Counted from the stretch's first letter, positions 1 through 8,314 are shown. The stretch: DNA of 64,000 bases from an uncultured Prevotellaceae bacterium (GCA_900317325.1 ONGE01000006.1:1-64000); one strand, 5' to 3'. Notes: a model not told the origin generated them from the sequence alone. Numbers and translations are program-made.

Positions 1-1427
1 GGCGTGCCGTTCATCGAGGTGCGTATTAGACCGCCGAATTTGCCCACGCCCAGGTCCTCGTGGACGATATAGTCGCCCTTCTCGATCTGGTTCAACTCCT
101 TGAGCGAGAGGGCCAGCTTGCCCGAACGGGCACGGTCGCTCTTGAGGTTGTACTTGTGGAAACGGTCAAAAATCTGATGGTCGGTGAAGACACATAGCTT
201 CAGGTCGTCATCGACGAAGCCCTCATGCAGCGTCCGCAGCACGGGCTCGAAGGTGATGGCGTCGCCGCGGTCCTCAAAGATGTTGCGCAGCCTCTCGATC
301 TGCTTGGCGCTGTCGCTCAGGATGATAAGTTTATAGCCCTTGGTCAGGAAGTCGGTGAACGACTGCCCGATGAGGTCGAAGTTCTTGTGATAGATGCCCT
401 GGGGCTTGCAGTGCAGCGTCAGGCGCTTCACGCCGCGCTCGGGAGCCGCCTCGCCGTTGACGAATGCGATGCGGCGCAACGCCTGCAGGCGTTTCATGAA
501 CAGGTCGGCGTCCACCACCTTGCTGGTCGCCTGGGTGTCGCCCTCGTCGGCGATGAGGGCACTTACCGACATGCTCTCCTTGGCGATTTCGCCGATGCGC
601 GCCGTGAGCCACTGCTCGCTGCGGCACAGCACGATGGTGTCGTCACCCACGTAGTCGAGCAGCGACACATTATCCTCCTTGCCGCCCGTGGCGCTGTTGT
701 TGAGGATGCTCACCTGCTCCAGGCGCTCCTCGCTCAGCTGCGTCTCGACGTTGAAGGTGCGTATCGAGTCGATGTCGTCGCCCCAGAAGTCGATGCGGTA
801 GGGCAGCTCGTTGCTGTAGGAGAACACGTCAAGAATCGAGCCGCGCACGCTGTACTGACCCGGCTCATAGACATAGTCGGTCGCCGTGAAGCCCAGCTCG
901 CGCAACCGGGCTGCCACCTCGGTCAGGTCGGCAGTGCCGCCGGCCTTCAGTTGCACGGTGCTCGCCTCCACGTCCTCGCGGCGGCGCACCCGCTCGGCCA
1001 GCGCCTCGGGGTAGGTCACCACCCAGCGCACCTCCGGGTCATCATACCAGCGGTTCAGCACCTCGGTGCGCAAGATCTCGTTCGGGGCATCCACCTGGCC
1101 ATACTTGATGTCGCGTTTGTAGCCCGACGGGAAAATCAGCACCTGCTTGTCCCCCACCATCTGGCACAGGTCGTTGTACATATACCCCGCCTCATCCAGG
1201 TCATTGACGATGATGAGATAAGGACACGCCCTTTGCGGCAGCGCCGCAAACAGCATCGCAGCGCTCGACCCCGCCAGCCCGTCAATGACAGCACGACCAC
1301 CGCCACTGCCGTCGCCCTTGGCACCGCCGTTGCCGTCGCCTTTGGCGCCGACGCCGTCAATCAGCTTCCCGACGGCCGTCACCCGCCCTTTCCGGTTAAA
1401 TATGTCACACAACGCCCGTATTTCCAT
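1..1427 (-). CDS. mfd: Transcription-repair coupling factor Mfd, N-terminal part (runs off the left edge)
   Basis: Reading leftwards from an ATG at 1427, the frame stays open to the window edge (about 475 codons). The protein has the UvrB-like N-terminal modules of Mfd and, near residues 455-475, the start of the RNA-polymerase-interacting (CarD-like) domain, with the segment YIVHEDLGVGKFGG. Mfd removes stalled RNA polymerase from lesions and recruits UvrA; the translocase motor would lie outside the window. The start follows a TACCTTTG -7 box by only 4 nt, so either the transcript is almost leaderless or translation begins further in. Residues 27-44 are a Gly/Lys/Asp low-complexity repeat (AKGDG twice) that is not expected in the family. 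Identification is confident; the exact start is less so. Confidence 0.9.
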   Translation of the reverse strand, partial: MEIRALCDIFNRKGRVTAVGKLIDGVGAKGDGNGGAKGDGSGGGRAVIDGLAGSSAAMLFAALPQRACPYLIIVNDLDEAGYMYNDLCQMVGDKQVLIFPSGYKRDIKYGQVDAPNEILRTEVLNRWYDDPEVRWVVTYPEALAERVRRREDVEASTVQLKAGGTADLTEVAARLRELGFTATDYVYEPGQYSVRGSILDVFSYSNELPYRIDFWGDDIDSIRTFNVETQLSEERLEQVSILNNSATGGKEDNVSLLDYVGDDTIVLCRSEQWLTARIGEIAKESMSVSALIADEGDTQATSKVVDADLFMKRLQALRRIAFVNGEAAPERGVKRLTLHCKPQGIYHKNFDLIGQSFTDFLTKGYKLIILSDSAKQIERLRNIFEDRGDAITFEPVLRTLHEGFVDDDLKLCVFTDHQIFDRFHKYNLKSDRARSGKLALSLKELNQIEKGDYIVHEDLGVGKFGGLIRTSMNGT

Positions 1428-1496
1428 GCCACAAAGGTACTCAATATTCCCCAAACAAAGGCCCAAAAACCACAATAAGACGTGTTGTCCCGTATT

Positions 1497-1576
1497 ACGG
1501 GTTGTCAACCCGTAAAAAAAACCATCCCTATAGCATCTATAGCATCTCCGTCGATGTATTGCGAGCCTCTGGCTCG
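1497..1576. repeat. Two triplet-loop palindromes upstream of the orphan P-loop gene
   Basis: ACGGGTT-GTC-AACCCGT lies at 1497-1513 and CGAGCC-TCT-GGCTCG at 1562-1576. Both are perfect stems around 3-nt loops and match the architecture of other intergenic palindromes in this window. The rest of 1428-1594 shows no gene. Confidence 0.65.
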
Positions 1577-1594
1577 TAAAAATCCCCTCATCTA

Positions 1595-1626
1595 TTGACA
1601 ACCGCCCCTTCCATGTATTATCTTTG
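1595..1626 (+). promoter_or_regulatory. Bacteroidetes sigma-A promoter for the 1659 gene
   Basis: TTG at 1595-1597 and TATCTTTG at 1619-1626, 21 bp apart, match the Bacteroidetes -33/-7 consensus. The start codon lies 32 bp downstream. Confidence 0.75.
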
Positions 1627-1658
1627 CACCCGAGTTATTACCAAGTTAAACACATCAA

Positions 1659-2681
1659 ATGAAAAACACAATGGAAATCAATTATTATCGTTATCCCAAC
1701 GCCTCAAGCGAGGGAGAATCCTGGCAGAACTGCCAATTCACCCACGAGACCGAGCTCAGTTCCTTCTCTAGAGTCAAGCCATTAGTCACTATCAACGGAC
1801 AGCCCATCGTGCGTCAGCATCATGTCACCTACCTGACTGGCAAGGACACCTGTCGAGCCCACCACTTTGCCAAGTATCTCGCCATCCAAGTCCTAACGAG
1901 CAGTTCCCCTCAGCCCGTCGAGGTAGTGCGGGCCACTGGCCCGTACAAGTCCAGTCCTTGCAAGGTCCTTTGGATTGATACCCTACACGGCCCATACATC
2001 TGCAATCAGATTTACCACGAACTCATCGCTCACGCTCCCGAAAAGGCAAATCTGCATTTCGTCTGTCTCGACATCCTCGGAGGACAGCGCGACAACTTCT
2101 ATGCCATCAACCGCAACATTGAGACGCTCATCAAGCAGTTAAACCCCGAATTGGTCGTTATTGACGACATCGACCATTTCATGCCCTTCTGTGGCGTTCG
2201 CATCGCAACAGAGTTCTGTCGAATCGTGCGAGATGTAACCAACCACTCCGAGACAGCCTTCCTCTTCATCGGATATAACCACCTCGGTAAGAAAGCCAGC
2301 ACCACAGGAAACCTCGGCAAGTACCTTTTCCTCGATGCCACCGACGTCTTCTCGCTTTCTACTCAGCGCGAAATCACCACCGTCCGTCTCGTCACCAGTT
2401 ACGACCTCAGCCGTAGCCCAGAAGACACCCAATTCCGTTTCACCATCGGAGAAGACAACCTCCCTCACGAAGCCGAACGCGACCCCAAGTGCAAAGCCAT
2501 CGACGACTCCAACGACTATACCCTCGCCTCCCCTCCTCCTTCCACCCCTACATCTCCCCACAGCGAGCCCAAGCCCGCCTTTAACAATTCATTAACACTT
2601 CCGCCCCACCCCTCGCCCTCTCAGTGTTGTCAAGTACACGGCGATGCCATCGCCGTCCCTCCCTCGCAGCCCGTCCCGTAA
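1659..2681 (+). CDS. Orphan RecA/AAA-like NTPase fold protein with degenerate P-loop
   Basis: A 340-aa protein whose start is fixed by a good promoter 32 bp upstream. The middle resembles RepA/RecA-like ATPases. A strand plus loop at about residues 58-75 (TYLTGKDTCRAHHFAKYLA) occupies the Walker A position but lacks the GxxxxGK[ST] pattern. ELVVIDDIDHF at about 164-174 is a good Walker B, followed by a FIGYNHLGKK segment. Such ATPases are common in Bacteroidales mobile elements, so this may be a remnant or a lone accessory gene. From about residue 290 the protein becomes a Pro/Ser-rich tail that runs into the palindromic repeats downstream, and another palindrome (CGGGCC-ACT-GGCCCG, 1929-1943) sits inside the reading frame. 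Function unknown; the C-terminus may be secondarily extended. Confidence 0.6.
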   Translation: MKNTMEINYYRYPNASSEGESWQNCQFTHETELSSFSRVKPLVTINGQPIVRQHHVTYLTGKDTCRAHHFAKYLAIQVLTSSSPQPVEVVRATGPYKSSPCKVLWIDTLHGPYICNQIYHELIAHAPEKANLHFVCLDILGGQRDNFYAINRNIETLIKQLNPELVVIDDIDHFMPFCGVRIATEFCRIVRDVTNHSETAFLFIGYNHLGKKASTTGNLGKYLFLDATDVFSLSTQREITTVRLVTSYDLSRSPEDTQFRFTIGEDNLPHEAERDPKCKAIDDSNDYTLASPPPSTPTSPHSEPKPAFNNSLTLPPHPSPSQCCQVHGDAIAVPPSQPVP

Positions 2682-2748
2682 GCGACGGCTCTGCCGCCAT
2701 CTTCCCTTCCCTCGCAGCCCGTCCCGTAAGCGGCGATGCCATCGCCGC
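2639..2748. repeat. Cluster of triplet-loop palindromes with a shared leader
   Basis: CGGCGAT-GCC-ATCGCCG (2639-2655), CGGC-TCT-GCCG (2686-2696) and GCGGCGAT-GCC-ATCGCCGC (2730-2748). The last two are each preceded by the same CGCAGCCCGTCCCGTAAGCG leader. The cluster overlaps the last codons of the upstream gene and fills the convergent gap before the S41 protease. Confidence 0.7.
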
Positions 2749-2819
2749 CCCCTAAAACGAGCAAAAAAGCGCTGCCACGGGTGAGCGTGGCAGCGTCTTG
2801 TGAATTGTATTTATTGTAT

Positions 2820-4544
2820 TTATTGTTTTCCTTTTTTCTTCTTGGCGGGTTTGGCCTTGATGTTGAGGATGCGGGCGTATTCGCCGGGGGTGTCGAACAT
2901 CTTCTTGGCGGCGTCGAGGAGGTCGTCGTCCTTGATGGAGTTCTGGACCTGACCATGCTGATAATACACGCGGTCCATGATTTCCTGGCCAATCAGGAAG
3001 GCGATGTCGCGGCGGTGCAGGTCCAGGTCGTGGTCGAGGTCATGCTTGAGCATGGCCTCGAGGCGGTCGAACTGGGCTGCCGTCGAGTCGTTCATGTAGC
3101 CCTCGGCGGTCGCGGTCTTGCGCAGGGTGGCCAGTTGCTGCTCGCACACCTTGTCGTACTCAAACTTCTCGGGGTTGATGAAGGCCTTGAACTCGTTGAA
3201 GATCTCGTCGGTGACCACGAAGTCGGCGGGCTCGGGAATCTCGCCCTCATGCTCGGCGACATACTTGGTGCCGAAGTCAAAGTCCCACTGGTCGCGCATG
3301 ATGTTATAGACGATGCGCTTGAGTTCGCGCTGCTCGACCTTGACGTCGGGGTTAATACCGCCGCCCTCGCGCACCTCGCGGCCGTGAGCGGTGTAGAACA
3401 CGCGTGCAGTGCTGTCGGTAGTGGTCTTCTTGTAGGTGCCGTCGTCGTTGCGGTTGCCGTAGTCCACTTCCTGGATGAGGCGTCCGCTGGGGATGTAGTA
3501 CTTGGCGATGGTGACCTTGAGCATGCCGTCGTAGGGCAAGCTGCGGGTGGATTGCACGAGTCCCTTGCCGAACGAACGCGAACCGACAATGACCGCACGG
3601 TCAAGGTCCTGGAGCGCGCCGGCGGTGATCTCGCTGGCACTGGCCGAACCGCCGTCGATGAGCACGGCCAGCGGGATCTCGGTGTCAACGGGCTCGACGG
3701 TGGTCTTGTAGGTGCGCTCGCTGGACTTGTCACGGCCACGCATCTGCAGCACTTGAGTGCCCTTGGGGACGAAGCATCCCACAATCTGGATGGCGCCCTC
3801 GACGATGCCGCCGCCGTTGCTGCGCAGGTCCAGGACGATGTTTTTCACCCTGGGGTCCTTCTTGAGTTCGATGAGGGCATCACGCACCTGCTGGGCCGAC
3901 TTCTCGTTGAAGGTCGTCAAGCAGATGTAGCCGATGTTGTCGCGTGTCACCCCGTAGTAGGCCACCGGGTTCACGCTGATGGTCTCGCGGTTGAACGAGA
4001 AAGTTTTGATGCTGTCCTCGTCGTAGGGGCGCACCACCGTCACCGTCAGGTGGGTGTTAGCCTGCCCCTTGAGGCGCTTGCTCACCTGGTCGCTCGTCCA
4101 GCCGGCGGTGCTGTCGCCGTCGATCATGATAATGCGGTCGCCCGAACGCAGGCCTGCACGAGCAGCCGGGCTGCCCTCGTAGGGGCCGCTGATATAGACG
4201 CCCTTCTTGCCGTCGACGGTGCGTTCCAGCAGGTAGCTGCCGATGCCGCCATACTCGCCCGTGCTGATCGTCATGAACTCGTCGGTCTCCTTGGCGGGAA
4301 TATACTCGGTGTAGGGGTCGATGTCGCCCAGCATCGCGTTGATGGCGTTCTCGATGGCCTTCTGGGCATCGATGGTATCGACATAGAAGGTGTTCAACTC
4401 CTTATATAAGGTGTTGAAGATATCCAGGTGACGTGCCACGGCAGCGTCGTCGTTCACCGTCTTGTCATCGTCGGCGAGGGCCACCGGAACGGCGAGGGCC
4501 GACACGATGAGCGTCCAAGCCAAATATTTGAGCGTCTTTTTCAT
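2820..4544 (-). CDS. CtpA/Prc-type C-terminal processing protease (S41 family)
   Basis: A 574-aa periplasmic serine protease. Residues 1-24 form a signal peptide. A PDZ domain covers about 93-175 (GVYISGPYEGSPAARAGL), and the S41 catalytic domain follows. The nucleophile is expected at Ser302 in GGSASASE and the general-base Lys at 327 in SFGKG, 25 residues apart as in the family. The C-terminal ~180 residues are a helical extension ending in a Lys-rich tail, typical of Bacteroidales homologues. Family members trim C-termini of envelope proteins. It is a single gene, read away from the tRNA-Asn pair. Functional class is very secure; the physiological substrate is unknown. Confidence 0.92.
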   Translation of the reverse strand: MKKTLKYLAWTLIVSALAVPVALADDDKTVNDDAAVARHLDIFNTLYKELNTFYVDTIDAQKAIENAINAMLGDIDPYTEYIPAKETDEFMTISTGEYGGIGSYLLERTVDGKKGVYISGPYEGSPAARAGLRSGDRIIMIDGDSTAGWTSDQVSKRLKGQANTHLTVTVVRPYDEDSIKTFSFNRETISVNPVAYYGVTRDNIGYICLTTFNEKSAQQVRDALIELKKDPRVKNIVLDLRSNGGGIVEGAIQIVGCFVPKGTQVLQMRGRDKSSERTYKTTVEPVDTEIPLAVLIDGGSASASEITAGALQDLDRAVIVGSRSFGKGLVQSTRSLPYDGMLKVTIAKYYIPSGRLIQEVDYGNRNDDGTYKKTTTDSTARVFYTAHGREVREGGGINPDVKVEQRELKRIVYNIMRDQWDFDFGTKYVAEHEGEIPEPADFVVTDEIFNEFKAFINPEKFEYDKVCEQQLATLRKTATAEGYMNDSTAAQFDRLEAMLKHDLDHDLDLHRRDIAFLIGQEIMDRVYYQHGQVQNSIKDDDLLDAAKKMFDTPGEYARILNIKAKPAKKKKGKQ

Positions 4545-4657
4545 TTCTCGTGCAATTAATAGACTGCGAAAATACTACTATTCCGCGAATTTCAATGGTT
4601 TTACGGCACTAAAAATCCATTAATGGGCTAAAAAAATCAAGTTTTTTCATTTTTTTC

Positions 4658-4688
4658 TTGCCCAGTTCAATTTTTGGTACTATCTTTG
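4658..4688 (+). promoter_or_regulatory. Promoter of the tRNA-Asn pair
   Basis: TTG at 4658-4660 and TATCTTTG at 4681-4688 with a 20-bp spacer, ending 43 bp before the first tRNA. Confidence 0.8.
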
Positions 4689-4731
4689 CACCGCATTTTT
4701 CGGCAGGTACTGCCGCAAGGGTGCTGAAAAC

Positions 4732-4805
4732 GCTTCTTTAGCTCAGTTGGTTAGAGCATCTGACTGTTAATCAGGGGGTCCTTGGTTCAAGTCCAAGAAG
4801 AAGCG
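4732..4805 (+). tRNA. tRNA-Asn (GTT), copy 1
   Basis: Full cloverleaf of 74 nt: acceptor GCTTCTT/AAGAAGC, D-arm GCTC/GAGC, anticodon loop CTGTTAA (anticodon GTT) and T-arm CTTGG-TTCAAGT-CCAAG. CCA is not encoded. It is identical in sequence to the copy 32 bp downstream. Confidence 0.95.
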
Positions 4806-4837
4806 CAACATAATAGATAGATATTTAAGAGTGGATT

Positions 4838-4911
4838 GCTTCTTTAGCTCAGTTGGTTAGAGCATCTGACTGTTAATCAGGGGGTCCTTGGTTCAAGTCC
4901 AAGAAGAAGCG
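4838..4911 (+). tRNA. tRNA-Asn (GTT), copy 2
   Basis: Identical 74-nt cloverleaf to the first copy, followed by an encoded CCA at 4912-4914. Both share one promoter and one terminator, so they form a two-gene tRNA operon. Confidence 0.95.
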
Positions 4912-4913
4912 CC

Positions 4914-4948
4914 AAAAAGAGACTGCGTGAGCAGCCTCTTTTTGTTTT
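4914..4948 (+). terminator. Rho-independent terminator of the tRNA-Asn operon
   Basis: AAAAAGAG...CTCTTTTT flanks an inner CTGC-GTGA-GCAG hairpin, followed by a T-rich tract. Confidence 0.85.
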
Positions 4949-5072
4949 TCTTGTCCCCGGCAAGGCTGCCGGCCGGACGCATGGCCAGGCAAGACCTGGG
5001 GCGGCGATGCACCGTTATTGCTTTTTTGGCAAAATTCACATTCGTTATCACAACTATGTGAAAAATAATGGC

Positions 5073-5080
5073 TAATTTTG
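5073..5080 (+). promoter_or_regulatory. -7 box of the pdxJ-exbBD-tonB operon
   Basis: TAATTTTG, a common variant of the Bacteroidetes -7 element, followed by a leader of roughly 85 nt before the pdxJ ATG. No clear -33 element is visible. Confidence 0.6.
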
Positions 5081-5170
5081 CAAATTGTCGCGGGTAATGG
5101 CCGCGGCACTGACTACGATAGCATCATCAATCATTCAACCTTAACGACAGAACATACATTTGAAATACAG

Positions 5171-5884
5171 ATGATTAACCTGAGTGTAAACATCAACAAG
5201 ATAGCCACCCTGCGCAACGCGCGAGGCGGCAATGTGCCCGATGTGCTGCGCGTCGCCATGGACTGTGAGCGCTTCGGTGCCGACGGCATTACCGTGCATC
5301 CGCGTCCCGACGAGCGCCACATCCGCCGCCGCGACGTGTATGACCTGCGCCCCCTGGTGCGCACCGAATTCAATATCGAGGGTTACCCGAGCGAGCAGTT
5401 CATGGAACTGGTGCTCGCGGTACGTCCCACCCAGGCCACCCTGGTCCCTGACGCCCCCAACGTGCTGACCTCGTCGGCCGGCTGGGACGTGCAGGCCAAC
5501 ATGGAATTCCTCACCGGCATCGTTGACCGCCTGAAAGAAGCCGGAATACGCACGAGCATCTTTGTGGGCACCGAGCTCGACAACATCCGCGCCGCAGCCC
5601 GCACCGGTGCCGACCGCGTGGAGCTGTACACCGGCCCCTATGCCGAGGAGTTTGACGCCGACCCCGACAGCGCGGTGAAACCGTTCGCCATCGCCGCCGA
5701 GGCCGCCCACAGCGTGGGCCTGGGCCTGAATGCCGGCCACGACCTGAGCCTGCACAACCTCAAGTTCTTCCAGCAGCACGTGCCCCACTTGAGCGAAGTG
5801 TCGATCGGGCATGCCCTGATTGCCGACGCGCTCTACCTGGGTCTGGAGAACACCATCAAGGCCTATAAAGAGTGCTTGAAATAA
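5171..5884 (+). CDS. pdxJ: Pyridoxine 5'-phosphate synthase PdxJ
   Basis: A 237-aa cytoplasmic TIM-barrel enzyme that condenses 1-deoxyxylulose 5-phosphate with 3-amino-2-oxopropyl phosphate to pyridoxine phosphate, the last ring-forming step of DXP-dependent B6 synthesis. Signature segments are [17 protein letters not shown] at the N-terminus, the HPRPDERHI loop, and LNAGHDL near the C-terminus. The frame is open from further upstream, but the ATG at 5171 gives the family's normal length and lies downstream of the -7 box. It is the first gene of a run with the exbB/exbD/tonB genes, an order common in Bacteroidales. Confidence 0.95.
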   Translation: MINLSVNINKIATLRNARGGNVPDVLRVAMDCERFGADGITVHPRPDERHIRRRDVYDLRPLVRTEFNIEGYPSEQFMELVLAVRPTQATLVPDAPNVLTSSAGWDVQANMEFLTGIVDRLKEAGIRTSIFVGTELDNIRAAARTGADRVELYTGPYAEEFDADPDSAVKPFAIAAEAAHSVGLGLNAGHDLSLHNLKFFQQHVPHLSEVSIGHALIADALYLGLENTIKAYKECLK

Positions 5885-5950
5885 AAACCGCTTTTTCACG
5901 TTTAATGAATAACGAAAGAACAATAACCAAAAATAAAGAATTGAATTAAT

Positions 5951-6751
5951 ATGTCGATCCTCAACATGATTCTCGCCCAAGTGCCTGCCGCCGAACAGAT
6001 GACTCAGCAGGCCGCCGATACCCTGCAGCAGGCCGTAGACACCGCCGCTCAGGTTGTTACTGACAGTGTCGCCGCCCTCGCAGCGGCCACAGCACCCGTT
6101 GCCGAGGCTGCCGAACCGATAGTCAAGGAACTCTCGGTGTGGGAACTCATCAAGGCTGGTGGCTGGTGGATTATGATCCCTCTGGCCCTGCTGGCTGTTG
6201 TGAGCATCTACATCTTCTTTGAGCGTCTGTTCGCCATCAACCACGCGAACCGTCAGGACCGCTCGTTCATGGACCGCATCAAGGAATACATCCACCGCGG
6301 CGAGGTGGACCAGGCCCTCAAGCTGTGCCAGGACACCAACACGCCCTACTCACGCATGATCGAGAAGGGTGTCACCCGCATCGGACGCCCGATGAACGAC
6401 GTGCTTGTCGCCATCGAGAACGTGGGCAACATGGAGGTGGCCAAGCTCGAGAAGGGCTTCACCTGGCTCGCCACCACCGCTGCCGGTGCTCCCATGATCG
6501 GTTTCTTGGGTACTGTAATCGGTATGGTGCAGGCCTTCTTCCAACTTGCCAGCGCCGGTAACAACAGCAACGTGACCATCCTGGCCAGCGGCATCTATCA
6601 GGCTCTGGTGACCACCGTTGCCGGTCTGATTGTGGGTATCCTTGCTCTGTTTGCCTACAACTTCTTGACCTCGCGTGTCAACAAGGTGATGAACAAGCTC
6701 GAGGGCAAGACGATGGAATTCATGGACCTGCTCAACGAGCCGGCCAAGTAA
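5951..6751 (+). CDS. exbB: MotA/TolQ/ExbB-type proton channel
   Basis: A 266-aa inner-membrane subunit of a proton-driven motor. It begins with about 60 Ala/Gln-rich residues, then a transmembrane helix at about 66-92 (WWIMIPLALLAVVSIYIFFE), a cytoplasmic loop, and two further helices containing the hallmark GAPMIGFLGTVIGM and a C-terminal TTVAGLIVGILALF segment. With the ExbD-like protein it channels protons to energise the TonB/TolA-like protein encoded two genes later. The neighbouring order does not decide between a Tol-type (envelope constriction) and an ExbB-type (nutrient uptake) role. The start lies 66 bp after pdxJ. Confidence 0.9.
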   Translation: MSILNMILAQVPAAEQMTQQAADTLQQAVDTAAQVVTDSVAALAAATAPVAEAAEPIVKELSVWELIKAGGWWIMIPLALLAVVSIYIFFERLFAINHANRQDRSFMDRIKEYIHRGEVDQALKLCQDTNTPYSRMIEKGVTRIGRPMNDVLVAIENVGNMEVAKLEKGFTWLATTAAGAPMIGFLGTVIGMVQAFFQLASAGNNSNVTILASGIYQALVTTVAGLIVGILALFAYNFLTSRVNKVMNKLEGKTMEFMDLLNEPAK

Positions 6752-6789
6752 TTTAGCGCTTTAGACTCGAGGTTTCAACAACTCCGAGA

Positions 6790-6836
6790 ACTCCAAGAAC
6801 TAAGGACTAAGGACTAAAAACTAAGGACTAAAAAAC
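6790..6836. repeat. Short tandem ACTAAGGACTAA repeats between exbB and exbD
   Basis: Three to four imperfect copies of AACTAAGGACTAA fill the gap within an operon. Similar simple repeats (GGTTAAA, CTAGAT) occur in other gaps of the window. Confidence 0.6.
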
Positions 6837-6837
6837 T

Positions 6838-7326
6838 ATGGCACTCAAGAGACAACACCAAACCCTGTCGATGTTCAGCATGGCCTCGATGACCGACGTC
6901 ATCTTCCTGCTGCTCATCTTCTTCTTGGTTACATCGACTTTTGTCTTCCCATCGGCGCTCGAGGTGAACCTGCCGCAGAGCAGTGAGCAGACGTCGATCA
7001 AGCCCTCGACACGCATCTATGTTGACAAGGCGCTCAACATGTATGCAACACAGACGAGCGAGACCGGCGAGAGTGACCTCATGCCCATCGCACCCGAGCA
7101 GCTCGAAGGCTTCATGCAGGCCCTCAAGGCCGGCAATCCCAACGAGTTTGTCGCCGTGTATGCCGACGAGGAAGTGAACTATGGCAAGATCGTCGAGATT
7201 CTGGACAAGGGCTCGAAGCAAGGCGTGAAAATCGTCTTGGCCACCAAGCCCAGCGAGGCGAGCTTCGGTCCCGTGACCCAGGAAGAGCCTGTCACGGCCG
7301 ACCCCGCCACCACTATCAACCCCTAA
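6838..7326 (+). CDS. exbD: ExbD/TolR-type biopolymer transport protein
   Basis: A 162-aa protein with one N-terminal transmembrane helix (about 20-40). Its first residues are MTDVIFLLLIFFLVTSTF, and Asp20 is the conserved proton-carrying residue of the ExbD/TolR family. A periplasmic domain of about 110 residues follows. It partners with the preceding MotA/TolQ/ExbB protein. The next gene begins 13 bp downstream, so co-translation as an operon is likely. Confidence 0.9.
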   Translation: MALKRQHQTLSMFSMASMTDVIFLLLIFFLVTSTFVFPSALEVNLPQSSEQTSIKPSTRIYVDKALNMYATQTSETGESDLMPIAPEQLEGFMQALKAGNPNEFVAVYADEEVNYGKIVEILDKGSKQGVKIVLATKPSEASFGPVTQEEPVTADPATTINP

Positions 7327-7338
7327 CGCGACATCACG

Positions 7339-8229
7339 ATGGAAGATAATCGCCGCAAACACAGCCTCTGGGCACTCCTGCTCACCCTGCTCATCACAGT
7401 GGGGACGCTAGCGTTGTTGCTGAGCTTCACGCTGCGTTATGAGCAAGTCCCCGACAGGCCCGACTTGACGCAACTCGCTCAGGACTCCATCCTGTTCGGC
7501 GGTGAATTTGTGATGCTGGGCAACACGCTTGACAACGTGCAGAACGACATGATGGACGAGGAATCGGCCGAGCCCAGCGCATCGCCCGACGAGGGTGACG
7601 ACCCCGACATCGAAGCCGATGACATGGAGGATGCCGGCGAGGTGAACCACAAGACGCCGCCACTGGTCACCCAGAAGACCGAATCGCCCCACAAGGTGAA
7701 AGAGCAGCCCAAGGAGGCCGAGCCCAAGAAGTCCGGCCCCACCAAGCCGAACGACAAAGTCGTGGAAAAGCCCAAGGCCCAGAACAAGAATTCCGAGGCC
7801 CAGCAAACCAAGTCCAAGAACACCAAGGCTGAGAACACCACCGCCAGCAACGCCACCAACAACAGGGTGAAAAACGCCTTCGGTAACGGTAATGGCAACG
7901 GCGGCGGGCAGCAAGGATCGGCTGGAGGAAATTCCAACCAGGGCGTGCTGGCCGGCAAACCCGGCATCAGCGGACTCGTGGGCTACACCCTCGACTACTG
8001 GGCCAAGCCCGTGCCCAACAGCAAGTGGTCGGGACGCGTCACCGTGCGCGTGACCGTGGACCCGAGGGGCAAAGTCACCAGCGCCAAGGCCACGGGCGCA
8101 ACGGGCGACCTGGCATCGCACCCCGAGGTGCGCCGCGCCTGTGAGCAAGCCGCCTTGAAGTCCCAATTCTCGGTCCCCAAGAACACCATGACCGAGGGCA
8201 TCGGCACCGTGACCTACATCTGGCACTGA
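7339..8229 (+). CDS. TonB/TolA-like energy transducer
   Basis: A 296-aa protein with an N-terminal transmembrane helix at about 11-31. A long periplasmic linker follows, acidic at first, then Lys/Pro-rich (about 105-165) and Gly/Asn-rich (about 175-205). A C-terminal TonB-type domain covers about 215-296 (SGRVTVRVTVDPRGKVTSAK ... GTVTYIW). It should carry motor force from the ExbB/ExbD pair to outer-membrane partners. The charged linker is long enough to cross the periplasm. It is the last gene of the pdxJ operon and is followed directly by a hairpin. Confidence 0.85.
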   Translation: MEDNRRKHSLWALLLTLLITVGTLALLLSFTLRYEQVPDRPDLTQLAQDSILFGGEFVMLGNTLDNVQNDMMDEESAEPSASPDEGDDPDIEADDMEDAGEVNHKTPPLVTQKTESPHKVKEQPKEAEPKKSGPTKPNDKVVEKPKAQNKNSEAQQTKSKNTKAENTTASNATNNRVKNAFGNGNGNGGGQQGSAGGNSNQGVLAGKPGISGLVGYTLDYWAKPVPNSKWSGRVTVRVTVDPRGKVTSAKATGATGDLASHPEVRRACEQAALKSQFSVPKNTMTEGIGTVTYIWH

Positions 8230-8246
8230 TGCAACATTCATATCAT

Positions 8247-8283
8247 TAAACCGCTCCATTGCTACTGACATTGGGGCGGTTTA
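8247..8283 (+). terminator. Terminator after the tonB-like gene
   Basis: AAACCGCTCCA pairs with TGGGGCGGTTT (one G-T pair). The downstream tract is only moderately T-rich. Confidence 0.7.
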
Positions 8284-8314
8284 TTGATACATTCCCCAAG
8301 ATGGCTGAAATTAT

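Noticed and set aside
225-1478. A long open frame antisense to mfd.
   Set aside because: It mirrors the codon pattern of mfd in a GC-rich gene and contains low-complexity sequence; the minus-strand protein has clear Mfd motifs.
2820-4409. A long plus-strand frame over the S41 protease gene.
   Set aside because: Antisense shadow of a protein with PDZ and catalytic Ser/Lys motifs.
4955-5012. CCGGCAAGGCTGCCGG and CCAGGCAAGACCTGG as members of the triplet-loop palindrome family.
   Set aside because: Their loops are 4-6 nt rather than 3, so they were left out of the family list.
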